This document shows, piece by piece, positions 11,194-20,250 of a stretch of DNA of 64,000 bases. Position numbers and translations under genes: made by a program. Source of the DNA: CAWAHD01 sp963781785. Its GTDB lineage: Bacteria > Planctomycetota > Planctomycetia > Isosphaerales > Isosphaeraceae. The DNA is taken from positions 2,666,001-2,730,000 of the forward strand of contig CAWAHD010000002.1 of the NCBI GenBank assembly GCA_963781785.1, read 5' to 3'. Below the pieces are notes generated by a model, which saw nothing but the letters and a program-made list of their open reading frames with translations, ran no database searches and was not told the DNA's origin. The stretch's first letter is position 1; each line of letters opens with the position of its first letter.

Positions 11194-12991
11194 ATGCGTA
11201 CCGCAATGCCCATCGCCGCGCTGGCCCTGATGACGCTCGGGGCGGCCTTGCCGGCGTTCGACGAGCCCATTCCCCTCAAGGTGCTCTACGCGGGCAAGCC
11301 GAATCGCGCGCGAACGGCCGACTTCCGGGCCTTCCTGGAGGCGCACTTCGCCAAAGTCGGCGTGGGCGATTATCTCGCACTGAGTGCGGCGGGTACCAAG
11401 GGCTATGATGTCGTCATCCTGGACTGGCCCGACTTGCCGCCCCGCGACGACAAAGGATTCCAGCGCCCGGCCCTGGAACGGGACTATGACCGACCGACCA
11501 TCCTGATCGGCGGCGGTACGCTCGCCGTGGGACGACATCTCGAATTGAAAGTCGACGATCTGTGCATCTGCCTGGGCGACGCTGCCCACGGCATCCGGAC
11601 CGAGCACGAGATCTTTCACAAGCCCTACAAAGTCGATATCGCCCTGGAAGATCGCCCCACGCCGTCCTCCTACCGCAGTTGGCCCGAGGGCGAAAAGCTC
11701 GGTAGGGCGATCAAGGTCTGGAAGGTTCAAGAGCGGGGATGGACCATCGAACAGCCGATTGGTGTCCCGATGCTGCCGGGCATGGTCTCCGATCCCTACG
11801 GATTTGAAGACTCGCCGGACGCCGAGATCATCTCCGGCGGGATCAACATGAAGAGCCCCGCCTCCGTGGCAATCGGCCGGCACGGAAACTTCCTGCTCTG
11901 GGGCTTCTACGGGTCTCCCTCTGCGCTTACTCCCGAGGCCCGCAAGTGCCTCGTCAACGCGATCTGCTACATCCGGAAATTTGACGGCCAAAAGCCGATC
12001 GTGCACAAGTTCCGTGGCCGCATGGCCCGCGAATGGGCGCTCGCTTATCCATTCTTTTACAAGGATATATCGAATCGCGAGCGATTCACGGAGCTCCAGC
12101 CGGAGGCGGTGCGCAAGGACGCGGCGAAGGTCGCGGAGCTTCATCGCAAGCAGGCGGAGGCGTATCGGGCCTATTTTCCCGAGGACGCCCGAAGGCAGCT
12201 CGGGACCGACCCGAATCGATACATCGAGTATTACCGCAATAACCTGGAATTCCTTCGACCCAAGACCGGCTCCAGTTTTCCGTTCGAAGTGGACGAGGAC
12301 GTCAAGGGCCTGGGGCTCTCCAACCGCAAGCTCGATCTGCTGGACCGTTGCATCGCCATGCTCGAGCGGAACGATCGACCCGAGCTGGCCCTGCGGATCC
12401 TGAAGCGGTACACCACCGAAGACTATCCGGATGCCGGAGGGTGGCGGTCCTGGCTGAAGTCAAACCGCCGCCGCCTCTTCTTCACGGACGTCGGCGGCTT
12501 CAAGTTCCTGGTCACCCCCGAGTCCTCGGAGAGCCGCGTGGCCAACCGGAAGGCCGGCGGGATACCCGGTGCGAAGAGCCCGATCGTTGTCGAGGCTGGT
12601 CTTTCTCCCGTGAAGGTGCATCCGGGTGAGACCCTGGAATTCATCATCAGCGTCAAACTCGCGCCGGCCTGGCACATCTACGCCGCCCAAGGGTCTGATG
12701 GACCCAGCGTCGCCACGACGCTGAAGCTGACACTTCCGAAGGGAGTCGAGCCGGACGGCGAGTGGGCCTACCCCGATCCGGTCCGGGGGAAGAAGGGCCA
12801 GATGATCTACGAAGGGACGCTGGAATTCCGCCGCAAGCTCCGCGTCGAAAAAGCTGCGGCTCAGGGCCCGATCGACCTGATTCTGCGCGTTCGGCTATCA
12901 GGCCTGCGACCTCTTCTCTTGCCGGCCGCCGATGAAAGTCGAACTCACGGCCCGAGGCGAAGTCGTCGCCGTCCGGCCAGAACAGCGGTAG
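11194..12991 (+). CDS. Exported protein with ThuA-like start and DsbD-alpha-like C-terminus, one frameshift
   Basis: ATG 11194 follows GAGGAG at about 11181 and opens a signal peptide (MRTAMPIAALALMTLGAALP). The first 250 residues resemble a ThuA/GATase1-like alpha-beta fold (IPLKVLYAGKPNRARTADF; GYDVVILDWPDLPP); this is a weak family call. The end resembles the DsbD N-terminal immunoglobulin-like domain: VHPGETLEFIISVKLAPAWH and, after a one-base shift near 12888, YQACDLFSCRPPMKVEL. The latter carries the cysteine pair expected of DsbD-alpha. About 599 residues. It probably receives or relays reducing equivalents outside the membrane. It is divergent from the TPR-redoxin gene, 319 bases away, so a shared redox role is possible. 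Confidence 0.65.
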
Positions 12992-13197
12992 CCTCGGGAG
13001 CGGTCCGCTACAATTGGAGTAATGACCCGTCGCGGGTGGGCGCTTCGAAAGTAAGTCCTGGAAAGAGGACCACCAAATCGGAGGACTTTCCCACGTCGCG
13101 CGACGATGTCCGCAGGTCTGTCTTGTTGTCGAGCCCACGGTCGCCGGACGATGCCGGATCGGCAAGACGGAATTCTTGTATCCCTGAGGAGACTGCC

Positions 13198-13461
13198 GTG
13201 GCCACCACCGTCGACCGATTGATCCTCGACCTGCTCGAATGGATCGGTCCGAGCCCGCGGCCGTACTTTGAAGTGATGGAAGCCTGGCGCACGTCGTGCC
13301 CCCGCCTGCCAGTCTGGGAGGAGGCCGATGAACGCGGCTTCGTCGAGCGCAGCCACGAGAGCGGTCAGGCAGCCTGTGTGCGCGTTTCGGCTATGGGACG
13401 GGAGTTTCTCGGCAAGCATCGCGAGGCACCGCCAGCGAGTGTCCCGTCAATCTTCGATTGA
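13198..13461 (+). CDS. Small conserved hypothetical protein
   Basis: 87 residues from GTG 13198, preceded by a good GAGGAG ribosome binding site at about 13186. Sequence such as LILDLLEWIGPSPRPY and EAWRTSCPRLPVWEEA is, to my recollection, conserved in small proteins of many high-GC bacteria, which makes it a real gene rather than the tail of the longer plus-strand frame that runs through it. Its shape suggests a winged-helix-like fold, but no function can be assigned. It stands alone. Confidence 0.65.
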   Translation: MATTVDRLILDLLEWIGPSPRPYFEVMEAWRTSCPRLPVWEEADERGFVERSHESGQAACVRVSAMGREFLGKHREAPPASVPSIFD

Positions 13462-13599
13462 CCCGTTGTTGGGCGCGACTCCCCAGCCTCCGGCCGTCGG
13501 CCCGCCGACCCCGCTCTCCGCGCTGTTCGGCGCGGGTCTCCCGACCCCGCCCCGCGGCCGACCGACAGGTCTCCACGTGCCGTTCCCCTCTATCCAGGA

Positions 13600-13803
13600 T
13601 TGACGGCTTGCACGGTGCTCGACGTACCTCGCCCGAAGCGATCTTACGAGGCGCGCCGAACTGATCCGGCGATCGTTGCTAGAGTCAGAGTTCTGACATC
13701 GGAGCATACCGACCGCCAGATCGCCGCCTTGCTGGATCAGGACGGTTTCCGGTCAGGTACTGGAAGTCGATTCACTCAGAACATCGCTCCACAACTTAGA
13801 TAG
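13600..13803 (+). pseudogene. Remnant of a serine-recombinase C-terminal region
   Basis: A 67-codon frame carrying VRVLTSEHTDRQIAALLDQD followed by GFRSGTGSRFT. This matches the recombinase-domain hinge (HTDREIA-LLN-xGxxTGxGxxFT) of large serine recombinases or their transposon relatives. No catalytic serine domain is upstream and the frame ends abruptly, so it is a fragment. It sits at the left edge of the 13.6-18.4 kb remnant cluster. Confidence 0.5.
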
Positions 13804-13930
13804 AGTTATTCTATCAAAAGTAGCTGTCCCGAAGCACCGTCGGCGTGCGCCGGGGATTACCGGGCCGATTACCTCGACCACGCACACAAATCCACTCGCT
13901 CAGCTCGCGTGGTGATGCTATACCGGTGCC

Positions 13931-14672
13931 ATGGCAAGGAAACGCAGTCCTCCCAGGAGACAGCCGGCCAAACCCCCCGCGGTCCTTTCCGATCCCGCGG
14001 AGCAGACAGCGGCCGACCACCGCCTCGATGCGCTTCATCGGCAAGTGCGGGAGATCCTCGCCACGGCCAGGGAGCGGGCTTGGCAGTCGGTCAACACGAT
14101 CATGGTCGACGCCTACTGGGAGGTCGGTCGCGCCATCGTCGAAGATGAACAAGCCGGCAAACAGAGGGCCAGCTATGGCAAGCGGGTCCTGGAAGGACTC
14201 GCCAAGCGTCTGCAGGCGGAGTTCGGAAAGGGCTATGACCCGTCAAACCTGCGGAACATGCGAGCGTTCTTCGTGACCTACCCGATTCGTGACGCACTGC
14301 GTCGCGAATTGACGTGGACCCATTACCGGCTCTTGCTTGATCGGCAAGCTCCAGCTCTTCCTGCTCGAGCTGGGCAAGGGATTCGCCTTCATGGGTCGCC
14401 AGCAGCGGATCACCCTCGATGGCGAGCACTTCTTCATCGACCTGGTGTTTTACAACCGACTCACGCGTTCCTTCGTCCTCCTGGACCTCAAGGTCGGGAA
14501 GCTCACGCATCAGGACCTCGGGCAGATGCAGATGTACGTCAACGATTACCAGCGCGAGCTGACGGCCCCGGACGAGAATCCGCCTATCGGGATCGTGCTG
14601 TGCACGGACAAGAGCGAAGCGGTGGTCCGGTACGCGCTGCCCGAGGGAAATTCGCAGATCTTTGCGTCACAC
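13931..14672 (+). pseudogene. YhcG-type (DUF1016) PDDEXK nuclease, internally deleted
   Basis: The N-terminal DUF1016 helical region is intact (ILATARERAWQSVNTIMVDA; WEVGRAIVEDEQAGKQRASY; GYDPSNLRNMRAFF; RRELTWTHYRLLL). It then jumps near 14337-14345 straight into the nuclease domain in another frame (IGKLQLFLLELGKGFAFMGR; ITLDGEHFFIDLVFYN; FVLLDLKVGKLTHQD; NPPIGIVLCTDK). Roughly 100 residues between the two parts are missing, and similarity stops after QIFAS at about 14672, so the C-terminus is lost too. YhcG proteins are Mrr-like nucleases that occur near restriction loci. Here the gene is broken and lies among other remnants. Confidence 0.8.
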
Positions 14673-14776
14673 GGCAAGGCAAGTTGCGCTCGGTGTCATT
14701 GTGGTCGCGCGTGGCTTCTTGAGGTGATCCGGCCGGTCGAAGCGAACAATGCCCCTGGTTCGCGGAGTCTGCTGAA

Positions 14777-14935
14777 TCAGTTTTTGGGCAAGCCCGCGGC
14801 CTCAGCGAGGCGCTGGTCTAAGCTCCGCTCGAGCTCGGCACAGCGAATGTTTCGGTGGCGAACAACGCCTTCGGCGTCGATGACGAAGGCTGTCGGATAG
14901 GCATTGACGTGCCAATCCATGCAGATCGGTCTCTG
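14777..14935 (-). pseudogene. C-terminal fragment of a thioredoxin-like (TlpA/ResA-type) protein
   Basis: On the minus strand, ending at a TGA at 14777-14779, the sequence reads WHVNAYPTAFVIDAEGVVRH, the cis-proline and following strand of a redoxin C-terminus, then a short helix ending GLPKN. There is no N-terminal CxxC half. The upstream neighbour is the decayed IS110 transposase, so insertion or recombination by that element probably removed the rest. Confidence 0.55.
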
Positions 14936-14939
14936 CCTT

Positions 14940-15339
14940 CGTCTCGCCTTCCCAGTAGCGAACGAACAGTCCGACCGGTAGGGCCCAACCTGTCTGCCTT
15001 GCCGTGTCGAGCACGACGATTCGCTTTGATGCTCGATGAAGCAGCAATCGCATTCTTGATACCCTTTTCATGCACAAAGTGATGGAGCCAGAAGCCATCG
15101 CGTCGGGCCTCGTAGCGGGAGAAGACCGCTGCGCTCTCGGTCGGACCGAACCGGGCCTTGGCCCGAGCGAGTTCTCCTCAGGACGCATCGGTGTCGCGAG
15201 CCCGCACCGTCACCAGACGAGCCTTCTGACCACAGGCGGCGGTCGAGGCCATCTTCCATTCACCTTCGCTCAACTCCAAACCAACGTAAAGCACCGCCGC
15301 GACCGCCGCGGCAGAACTGAGACTGTGGGTCGCTGTCAT
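14940..15339 (-). pseudogene. Decayed IS110-family transposase, N-terminal part
   Basis: Starts at ATG 15339 behind GAGGAG, with VAAVLYVGLELSEGEWKMAS and KARLVTVRARD, the RuvC-like DEDD domain start of planctomycetal IS110 transposases. An in-frame TGA follows DTDAS (about 15185) where tryptophan is expected. Similarity then resumes in the same frame (ELARAKARFG; YEARRDGFWLHHFVHEKGI; SSSIKANRRARHGKADRL), with a frame change near 15000 (VRYWEGETK). It ends by about 14940; the catalytic C-terminal half is absent. No terminal repeats could be identified. Confidence 0.65.
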
Positions 15340-15779
15340 GAGTAAACTCCTCGAGAGAGGGTGCTGATATCGCCAATTCGAGCTCGCCGGCAGCGACTCA
15401 CGTCACCTACCACTCGCTGCCCGCCCGCATAGTATCTTTCTTTTATGCTGCAGACACGCTGGCGAGACGAGTCGCTTATGATGATGCCCATTTGTAGCGA
15501 ACCCTCTCCACTCTAAAAGTCCGTCCACGAACGCGAGAAGCACGCGATCAACGACTCAAAGCAGCGACCGTCACCACGACATCGTTCGAGAGACTTGCCC
15601 GATCGTTCGGGCTCTCCGCAGCGACGCTTTCCCTTATCCGTCCCCCAACTCTTTGTTAGAGTGAAACAAGGCAACCGACTTACAACCAGTCTCGAACATC
15701 TCAACGTCGGTCTGGGGCTGGGCAGAGTTTGAGCGAAGAGGTTACGGCAAGCGAATCGTTTCACATGAGTGGGTTGACA
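15340..15779. other. Intergenic region upstream of decayed IS110
   Basis: No gene recognised. It would contain the left end of the IS110 element and the promoter of the two-gene unit at 15780-16700; neither could be pinned down. Confidence 0.4.
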
Positions 15780-16223
15780 ATGAGCAGGCGAACCGATAGT
15801 CCCGACCTCATGAATCCCGAGCAAGAGCACGACCGCACCGAGCCGCAGACAGCGCCCAGCGGCGATGAGCTCGAGCTAGGAATCGGCAAGGAATTCCGGG
15901 AAGTCGACGAGAAGGGTGTGCCTGTTGTGATGTCCCGGCCCAAGCCGCGTGGTTTGTTGCCCATCCCCTGGGAGGTGGCGCAAATCATCGCCAAGGAAGA
16001 ATCCCGGCTCTTGAACGAGCATGGCATTGTGCCGACACCAGAAGCACGGCAACGAATGGTAGACTCGTTCACGATGCAATACTACTACGAGGGCTTCTAC
16101 GTGGCCTACCGTCCGACACCACAAGGGCCGGAAGTGCTGGCAGTAGGAGACGAAGAGATTGGCCGGCTCCTGCGTGGTATGGACCAGCAGGAGCGCCTGA
16201 AAATCAAAGTCAGGCAGCCTTAA
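15780..16223 (+). CDS. Hypothetical protein, partner of the aspartyl-protease-like gene
   Basis: 147 residues from ATG 15780; in-frame starts at 15729 (TTG) and 15765 are alternatives. The first 50 residues are charged and disordered-looking. The rest is a compact domain with KPRGLLPIPWEVAQIIAKEE, then EARQRMVDSFTMQYYYEGFY, ending GRLLRGMDQQERLKIKV. There is no signal peptide or membrane segment. It stops 3 bases before the next gene, so the two are almost certainly co-transcribed and translationally coupled. I do not recognise the family. Both frames are clean, unlike the surrounding remnants. Confidence 0.65.
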   Translation: MSRRTDSPDLMNPEQEHDRTEPQTAPSGDELELGIGKEFREVDEKGVPVVMSRPKPRGLLPIPWEVAQIIAKEESRLLNEHGIVPTPEARQRMVDSFTMQYYYEGFYVAYRPTPQGPEVLAVGDEEIGRLLRGMDQQERLKIKVRQP

Positions 16224-16226
16224 TCT

Positions 16227-16700
16227 ATGTCGCGACTCGAAGTCCCGCTTCTTGGCAAACCGGTCTGGGCGACCGGGGATATCCTACTACGAGCTGAACT
16301 CGACCTCCTGATCAAAGACAACCGCGGGGCTTGGCAGACGGCGACCTTCCGCGTGGACCCCGGCACCGAGATGACGTCCATGCCGGCATCGCTTGCCCGC
16401 TCCCTTGACCTGCCGATGCCGATGAACCCGGTTCCCGGCGGCCTCGATGTCTCAGGTGCAATACGAGAGGTCCGAGCTGGTCTTATTCGGGCTCGTGTCG
16501 ACGGAATGGACCCGAGCGAGTACGCGTTTCCGTGCTACTTCATCGGCGACCCTGATGCGCCCTTCGACCCTAACCAGCCGCCGAGGTTTCCGAGAACTCT
16601 CTTGGGTCTGACCGGCGTCGTGGACAAGATCCGCATTCTCTTCGATGGCACGCCGACGGCCACCGCACCGCATGGGCTCATGGTCGTCGAGAAGATATAG
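16227..16700 (+). CDS. Retropepsin-like putative aspartyl protease with DPGT motif
   Basis: 157 residues from ATG 16227. The segment ATFRVDPGTEMTSMPASLAR followed by SLDLP matches the active-site loop of bacterial single-domain retropepsin-like proteases (consensus VDTGAxxSxLPxxLAxxLGL), but with DPGT in place of DTGA. The catalytic Asp is kept and the Thr position holds Pro. A second flap-like part and FPRTLLGLTGVVDKIRILFD follow, recalling the closing strands (LLG-x-x-x-L) of the fold. It is coupled to the upstream gene. Active protease or pseudoenzyme cannot be decided from sequence. Confidence 0.55.
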   Translation: MSRLEVPLLGKPVWATGDILLRAELDLLIKDNRGAWQTATFRVDPGTEMTSMPASLARSLDLPMPMNPVPGGLDVSGAIREVRAGLIRARVDGMDPSEYAFPCYFIGDPDAPFDPNQPPRFPRTLLGLTGVVDKIRILFDGTPTATAPHGLMVVEKI

Positions 16701-17080
16701 ACGATTCTCATCACGCCATCTGACCATCCGAGATGGAGCGCGCTCCGGTCAAGAAAAGAAAGGGCAGGCACTTTCGGCCTTGTGTGCAATCGAGCCAATC
16801 GGGCGGGCTGCTCAGCGCATCCCGTCGATGAAAAAAACGGATATGCATTTTTCTGGAGGGGGACAGCGCGACCGACGGCCCGACGTTCGCCCCACGCGCA
16901 GGCAACCTGTCGTCGCGTTTACGATCGGCTGACCGAGGCGCATGCGTCACCCAAAGCACCGCTTCCGGCTTGAATCGCTGTCGCGCGCAGCCTCGGTCGG
17001 CGATCGTCGTCTGCGGCACGACGTCGGGTTCTCCGGGGAATGGGAATAAATCGAAACGATTCTTCGTGAATTCGATCGAG
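16701..17080. other. Intergenic region, nothing recognised
   Basis: Between the protease-like gene and the 3' end of the transposase remnant. No coding sequence with recognisable features and no clear terminator. Confidence 0.45.
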
Positions 17081-18366
17081 CTACTGCGCCGGGCAACCAC
17101 CGAGATTCGCCAAGTGGTGCACACGTAATCGCGCGGCGACTGCTCGCAGCCGCTCACGACTGGCCGCGAAGAATCGGCCCAGCAGCCGGCCGCCCCTCAG
17201 CTTCTCCAGCCGAGCCTGCCAGCCTTGAGCGCTGGTGCCAACCCGGGCAAGGATCCCCGCCAGCTCAGCGGAGATCGCAGACTTCCCCTCGCGGAACAGC
17301 CGCCCCGTGTAATCGACGAGGAGCGAATAACTGCCCAGCGAGAGACCTTCCACCATGCCTTCACGGGGTGAATCCAGCTTGCGTCGATCTTCGACCGGGC
17401 ACAGCCAGATTTGTTTCCTCCAGGCCGGCCGACGCGGCCGATCCGGCCACGCTCCCGTGCTCAGCCGCCTTGAGGTCGCCGGTTCGCCCCTGGGCTTTCA
17501 CGTGCTCCACGCGCGCGGCCACCGAGGTGTGAGGGCCCTCTTCCGGAACCTCCACGATACGCGCGGCCACCGGGCTGAGATCGATGTAAACGCAAATCGC
17601 GAGCAGCGATTCTTCATCAAGCACTCCAACGCACTTGAACCTCGCCTCGAAAAACGGCCCGCGCCTTGTCCTGTCGGTTGGTTAACCCGAGACCGTGGCT
17701 GGTTCAGATTCGGAATCTGTCACAACTCCGCGCCGCTGCGCATCTTTTCGGATTTGAGATTTAGGATTTTGTGCTTGGTTGCGGCTCTGCCGCATTCGAG
17801 TCTACCTCCGCACCATCTCTGCGCCGTGCGCGCATCTTTGCGGATTTGAGATTTGGGATTTCGTGCTTGGTTGCGGCTTAGCCGCGTTGGGATTTCGTGC
17901 TTGGTTGCGGCTTAGCCGCGTAGGGATTTCGTGCTTGGTTGCGGCTCTGCCGCATCTGAGACTACTTCCGTACCACTTCTGCGCCCTGCGCATCTTTGGG
18001 GATTTGAGATTTAGGATTTAGGATTTGGGATTTCGTGCTTGTTTGCGGCTCTGCAATCGCCCGCGGGTCTTCGCCACCCACTCAGCGTCCTTGAGCCGCG
18101 CATGAACCCAGTCAGTCGACACCGGCAGGGTCTGCCGGGCCTTGTCGCGAGGGGGAAAGAGCCGTCCCCACCGCCGCACGACCTCCTCATCCGACCAGCC
18201 ATTGGCCACTTCCGGGTCGAGGCGCACGAGCACGTGCAAATGATTGTCCAGCACCGAGAAGCCGCCAACCGATACAGCAAAGATGTCGGCGAGCTCTTGC
18301 AATCGGTGTTCGATCCACTGTTTTCGGCTCTTCTGGCCTTCGCTTTCGCCCAGGAGGAACGCACGT
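17081..18366 (-). pseudogene. REP-associated Y1-type transposase, interrupted by repeats
   Basis: Reading from the right: CVRRAFLLGESEGQKSRKQW, then VGGFSVLDNHLHVLVRLDPE, which holds the HUH-type histidine motif HLH of Y1 transposases, then RRWGRLFPPRDKARQ and LKDAEWVAKTRGRLQS. At about 18045 the protein breaks off into about 305 bases of repeats. Coding resumes at 17680 with LDEESLLAICVYIDLSPVAA and SVAGSAASAGLE and, after frame changes near 17650 and 17370, finishes with GLSLGSYSLLVDYTGRLF and GRLLGRFFAASRERLRAVA. The catalytic-tyrosine region falls in or next to the interruption. The family mobilises single-stranded DNA hairpins of the REP type. Confidence 0.7.
17740..18045. repeat. REP-like palindromes with heptamer arrays inside the transposase
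   Basis: At least five copies of a unit containing GATTTCGTGCTTGGTTGCGG followed by the rest of a 13-base palindrome, GCGGCTTAGCCGC or GCGGCTCTGCCGC. Units are preceded by 7-base steps such as GATTTAG GATTTAG GATTTGG GATTTCG (18001-18035). Longer copies carry flanking CTGCGCATCTTTG-like sequence (17740, 17835, 17990). The tandem core at 17850-17960 repeats about every 40 bases. Five-base stems with three-base loops are typical of REP elements mobilised by this transposase class. Confidence 0.7.
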
Positions 18367-18520
18367 CGAACGCAGCGCGTGATCCAATGATACTAACGGG
18401 TTATGGCTGTATCGATCAGTTGTGAACGCGCCGCCGTCATGATGCAGCCTTCTCGGGTGTTGGCTTCGCTGGACCACCGAATCTACCCGTACGAACGGCC
18501 CGACGCAATATGCGCAGTGC

Positions 18521-19669
18521 CTATCCTTTGCATTCGGGAGCGCGGTGCGCCGTGGACTCGCTGTTCCGGTTCCGGTATAACCTCGCAATCCGGGCTAGGG
18601 CCGCGCTGATCAACAGCGCGACCAAAGCGCCGACCACGAGATAGTACGGGATTCGGTTGGACGCCCGGGCGGAAGGGCGCTCAAAATCACCCAGCCCGAA
18701 AGCCGCCAGGGAAAAGTCTTCACTGGGAGTGGCGCCCAGTGCGAAGCGATCGAGCTCGTACAAGGTATCCTCAAAGAATCTTTTCTTTTTTGTACTAAAG
18801 TCGTCCCACCCGTCATATTTTATACGGATAGGTATCGGCGTTCCTTGTTCCTGCCTGTAGTCCACGGAACCGCTGATATGGCTGATGATTGGAGGTTGGC
18901 CCGGCTTGGTGTGAGTAACGCTTATTTCGTAGTCCCGAATGACCCAGTTGAATGACGTTTCCAAACGGAGCCAACCCTCCATATTGGGTTTCTTGAAATC
19001 GTTTGGGGCGTACTCAAAGACAACCTTTGTGAGCGCTCGTCCTGAATCGGTTGTGTTCGAGACTTCGGTTACGTGGAACTGCGGGGAGTTCACGTATTCG
19101 ACAAAGTCAGGGAAACCCGCCAGGCAGTAAGGGGCGTTCTTTACGCGGTGTCGGAAAGTCTGAACGTTGTACGGAATTACGGTTCCATTCTCACTTCGCA
19201 CCAGGAAGTATGGACCCCCCGGCGCGCGACGGCTCACCATGAACTGGTGTGAGCCCGCGCTCACGATGACGCTGTCGATGTAGAGCTTCGGCTCCTTGAG
19301 CCGATTGAAGTATTTTGCGTTAGTCAACCAAAGTTTTTCATTGGGTTCACTGAAGACATAAAAAAACCCCCGAAAGCCTCGTTCACGCGGCGGTTTCTGT
19401 GAGGTGTCGGAGGCACCTTGAATTGGAAGGCTCGCAGACCGTTTGTAGGTGCTTTCTCTGCCGTCGATCTGAGCGTTGCGGTAACACGCTTCCAGTTCCC
19501 TCAACGCCTGCCGGTAGCGAGGTAGGAATTCAGTTGGCGAAAGCCTCGCGCCGTCCAATTCGGCACCGACGCCCGCAGTCAGTGCGCCGTGGGCGATAAT
19601 CACACAGAACCCGAAGGCCACAATGTTCAAACCAGCGCCCGAGGGGCTCGCCAGGAATGCGACTCTCAT
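18521..19669 (-). CDS. Exported protein with C-terminal membrane anchor, unknown family
   Basis: 382 residues from ATG 19669: a signal-peptide-like segment (GLNIVAFGFCVIIAHGALTA), an extracytoplasmic domain of about 310 residues, then one membrane helix (YYLVVGALVALLISAALARI) and a short basic tail. The longer frame reaching 19972 adds a low-complexity start and is unlikely. The domain is rich in strands (WLRLETSFNWVIRDYEISVT; PIPIRIKYDGWDDFSTKKKR), a pattern seen in outer-surface lipoprotein-like folds; I do not recognise the family. It is the last of four same-strand genes that all encode exported or membrane proteins. Base composition is lower in GC than the flanks. Confidence 0.65.
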   Translation of the reverse strand: MRVAFLASPSGAGLNIVAFGFCVIIAHGALTAGVGAELDGARLSPTEFLPRYRQALRELEACYRNAQIDGRESTYKRSASLPIQGASDTSQKPPRERGFRGFFYVFSEPNEKLWLTNAKYFNRLKEPKLYIDSVIVSAGSHQFMVSRRAPGGPYFLVRSENGTVIPYNVQTFRHRVKNAPYCLAGFPDFVEYVNSPQFHVTEVSNTTDSGRALTKVVFEYAPNDFKKPNMEGWLRLETSFNWVIRDYEISVTHTKPGQPPIISHISGSVDYRQEQGTPIPIRIKYDGWDDFSTKKKRFFEDTLYELDRFALGATPSEDFSLAAFGLGDFERPSARASNRIPYYLVVGALVALLISAALARIARLYRNRNSESTAHRAPECKG

Positions 19670-19862
19670 AGAGATACTCCGCGATCGGAAATTCCCAAAA
19701 GCACGGCCTCCGAGTCGCGGGCTGGTTAAACGCGCCGCGGTCTTGGTGCGTGCTGTGAGGTAGGGGATGCGCAAGGTGAATGTTCGATGCGTCATGCCTC
19801 TCGAACTGCGTCCGGGTCGGTTCGATCGCTTGGTGCGAGCGCTTCGGACGGGCACCAAGAGT

Positions 19863-20174
19863 TCAACCACCGCCGCCGCAACTTGGGTCACCAGGGTTGT
19901 CGTTTTGGCAGTAGTAACTGTTGCTCGCCGAGTTGTAAAGGCAGGCGCAGCATTTCTGGCAGTCAACTGCATAGGCCTCGCAGGTTCCTACGCTGCAGTC
20001 GTCCCCTACACTTTGTAAATCGCACGGACTCGGGTATTCGCACACGTTTTGGTTATTGTTCAACGGCTCGTCGGCGAGAACGTCGGCCGACAGCGAAAAA
20101 AGCGACGCGGTGATCATCACGAATCCGGCTGCTGCGAAAACGGCCGATCCGAAACCGCAAATCGTAGCTCGCAT
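19863..20174 (-). CDS. Small secreted 10-cysteine peptide
   Basis: 103 residues from ATG 20174, preceded by AGGAG (minus strand). A signal peptide (FGSAVFAAAGFVMITASLFS ending about ADVLA) precedes a mature part of about 65 residues with ten cysteines, including CQKCCAC, a Tyr/Asn-rich stretch (LYNSASNSYYC) and a GGGG end. An even number of cysteines with dense spacing suggests a disulfide-stabilised extracellular peptide. No known family is recognised. It lies 76 bases downstream of a DUF1573 membrane protein and upstream of the membrane-anchored exported protein, so it could be a structural or signalling peptide of that cluster. Function unknown. Confidence 0.65.
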   Translation of the reverse strand: MRATICGFGSAVFAAAGFVMITASLFSLSADVLADEPLNNNQNVCEYPSPCDLQSVGDDCSVGTCEAYAVDCQKCCACLYNSASNSYYCQNDNPGDPSCGGGG

Positions 20175-20250
20175 GGCAATTCTCCTCGTGTGACAAGTGT
20201 CGGCTTCGAGAACCTGGGTTATTCGAACGAAGACGCGCGCGACGTCAGTC

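Noticed and set aside
11077..12144. 355-codon minus-strand frame
   Set aside because: Antisense to the exported DsbD-alpha-like protein, whose signal peptide and domains are clear.
13021..13197. Continuation of the 11194 protein into the small protein at 13198
   Set aside because: The long frame is open by chance; after correction of the shift near 12888 the first protein stops at 12991, and the second has its own ribosome binding site.
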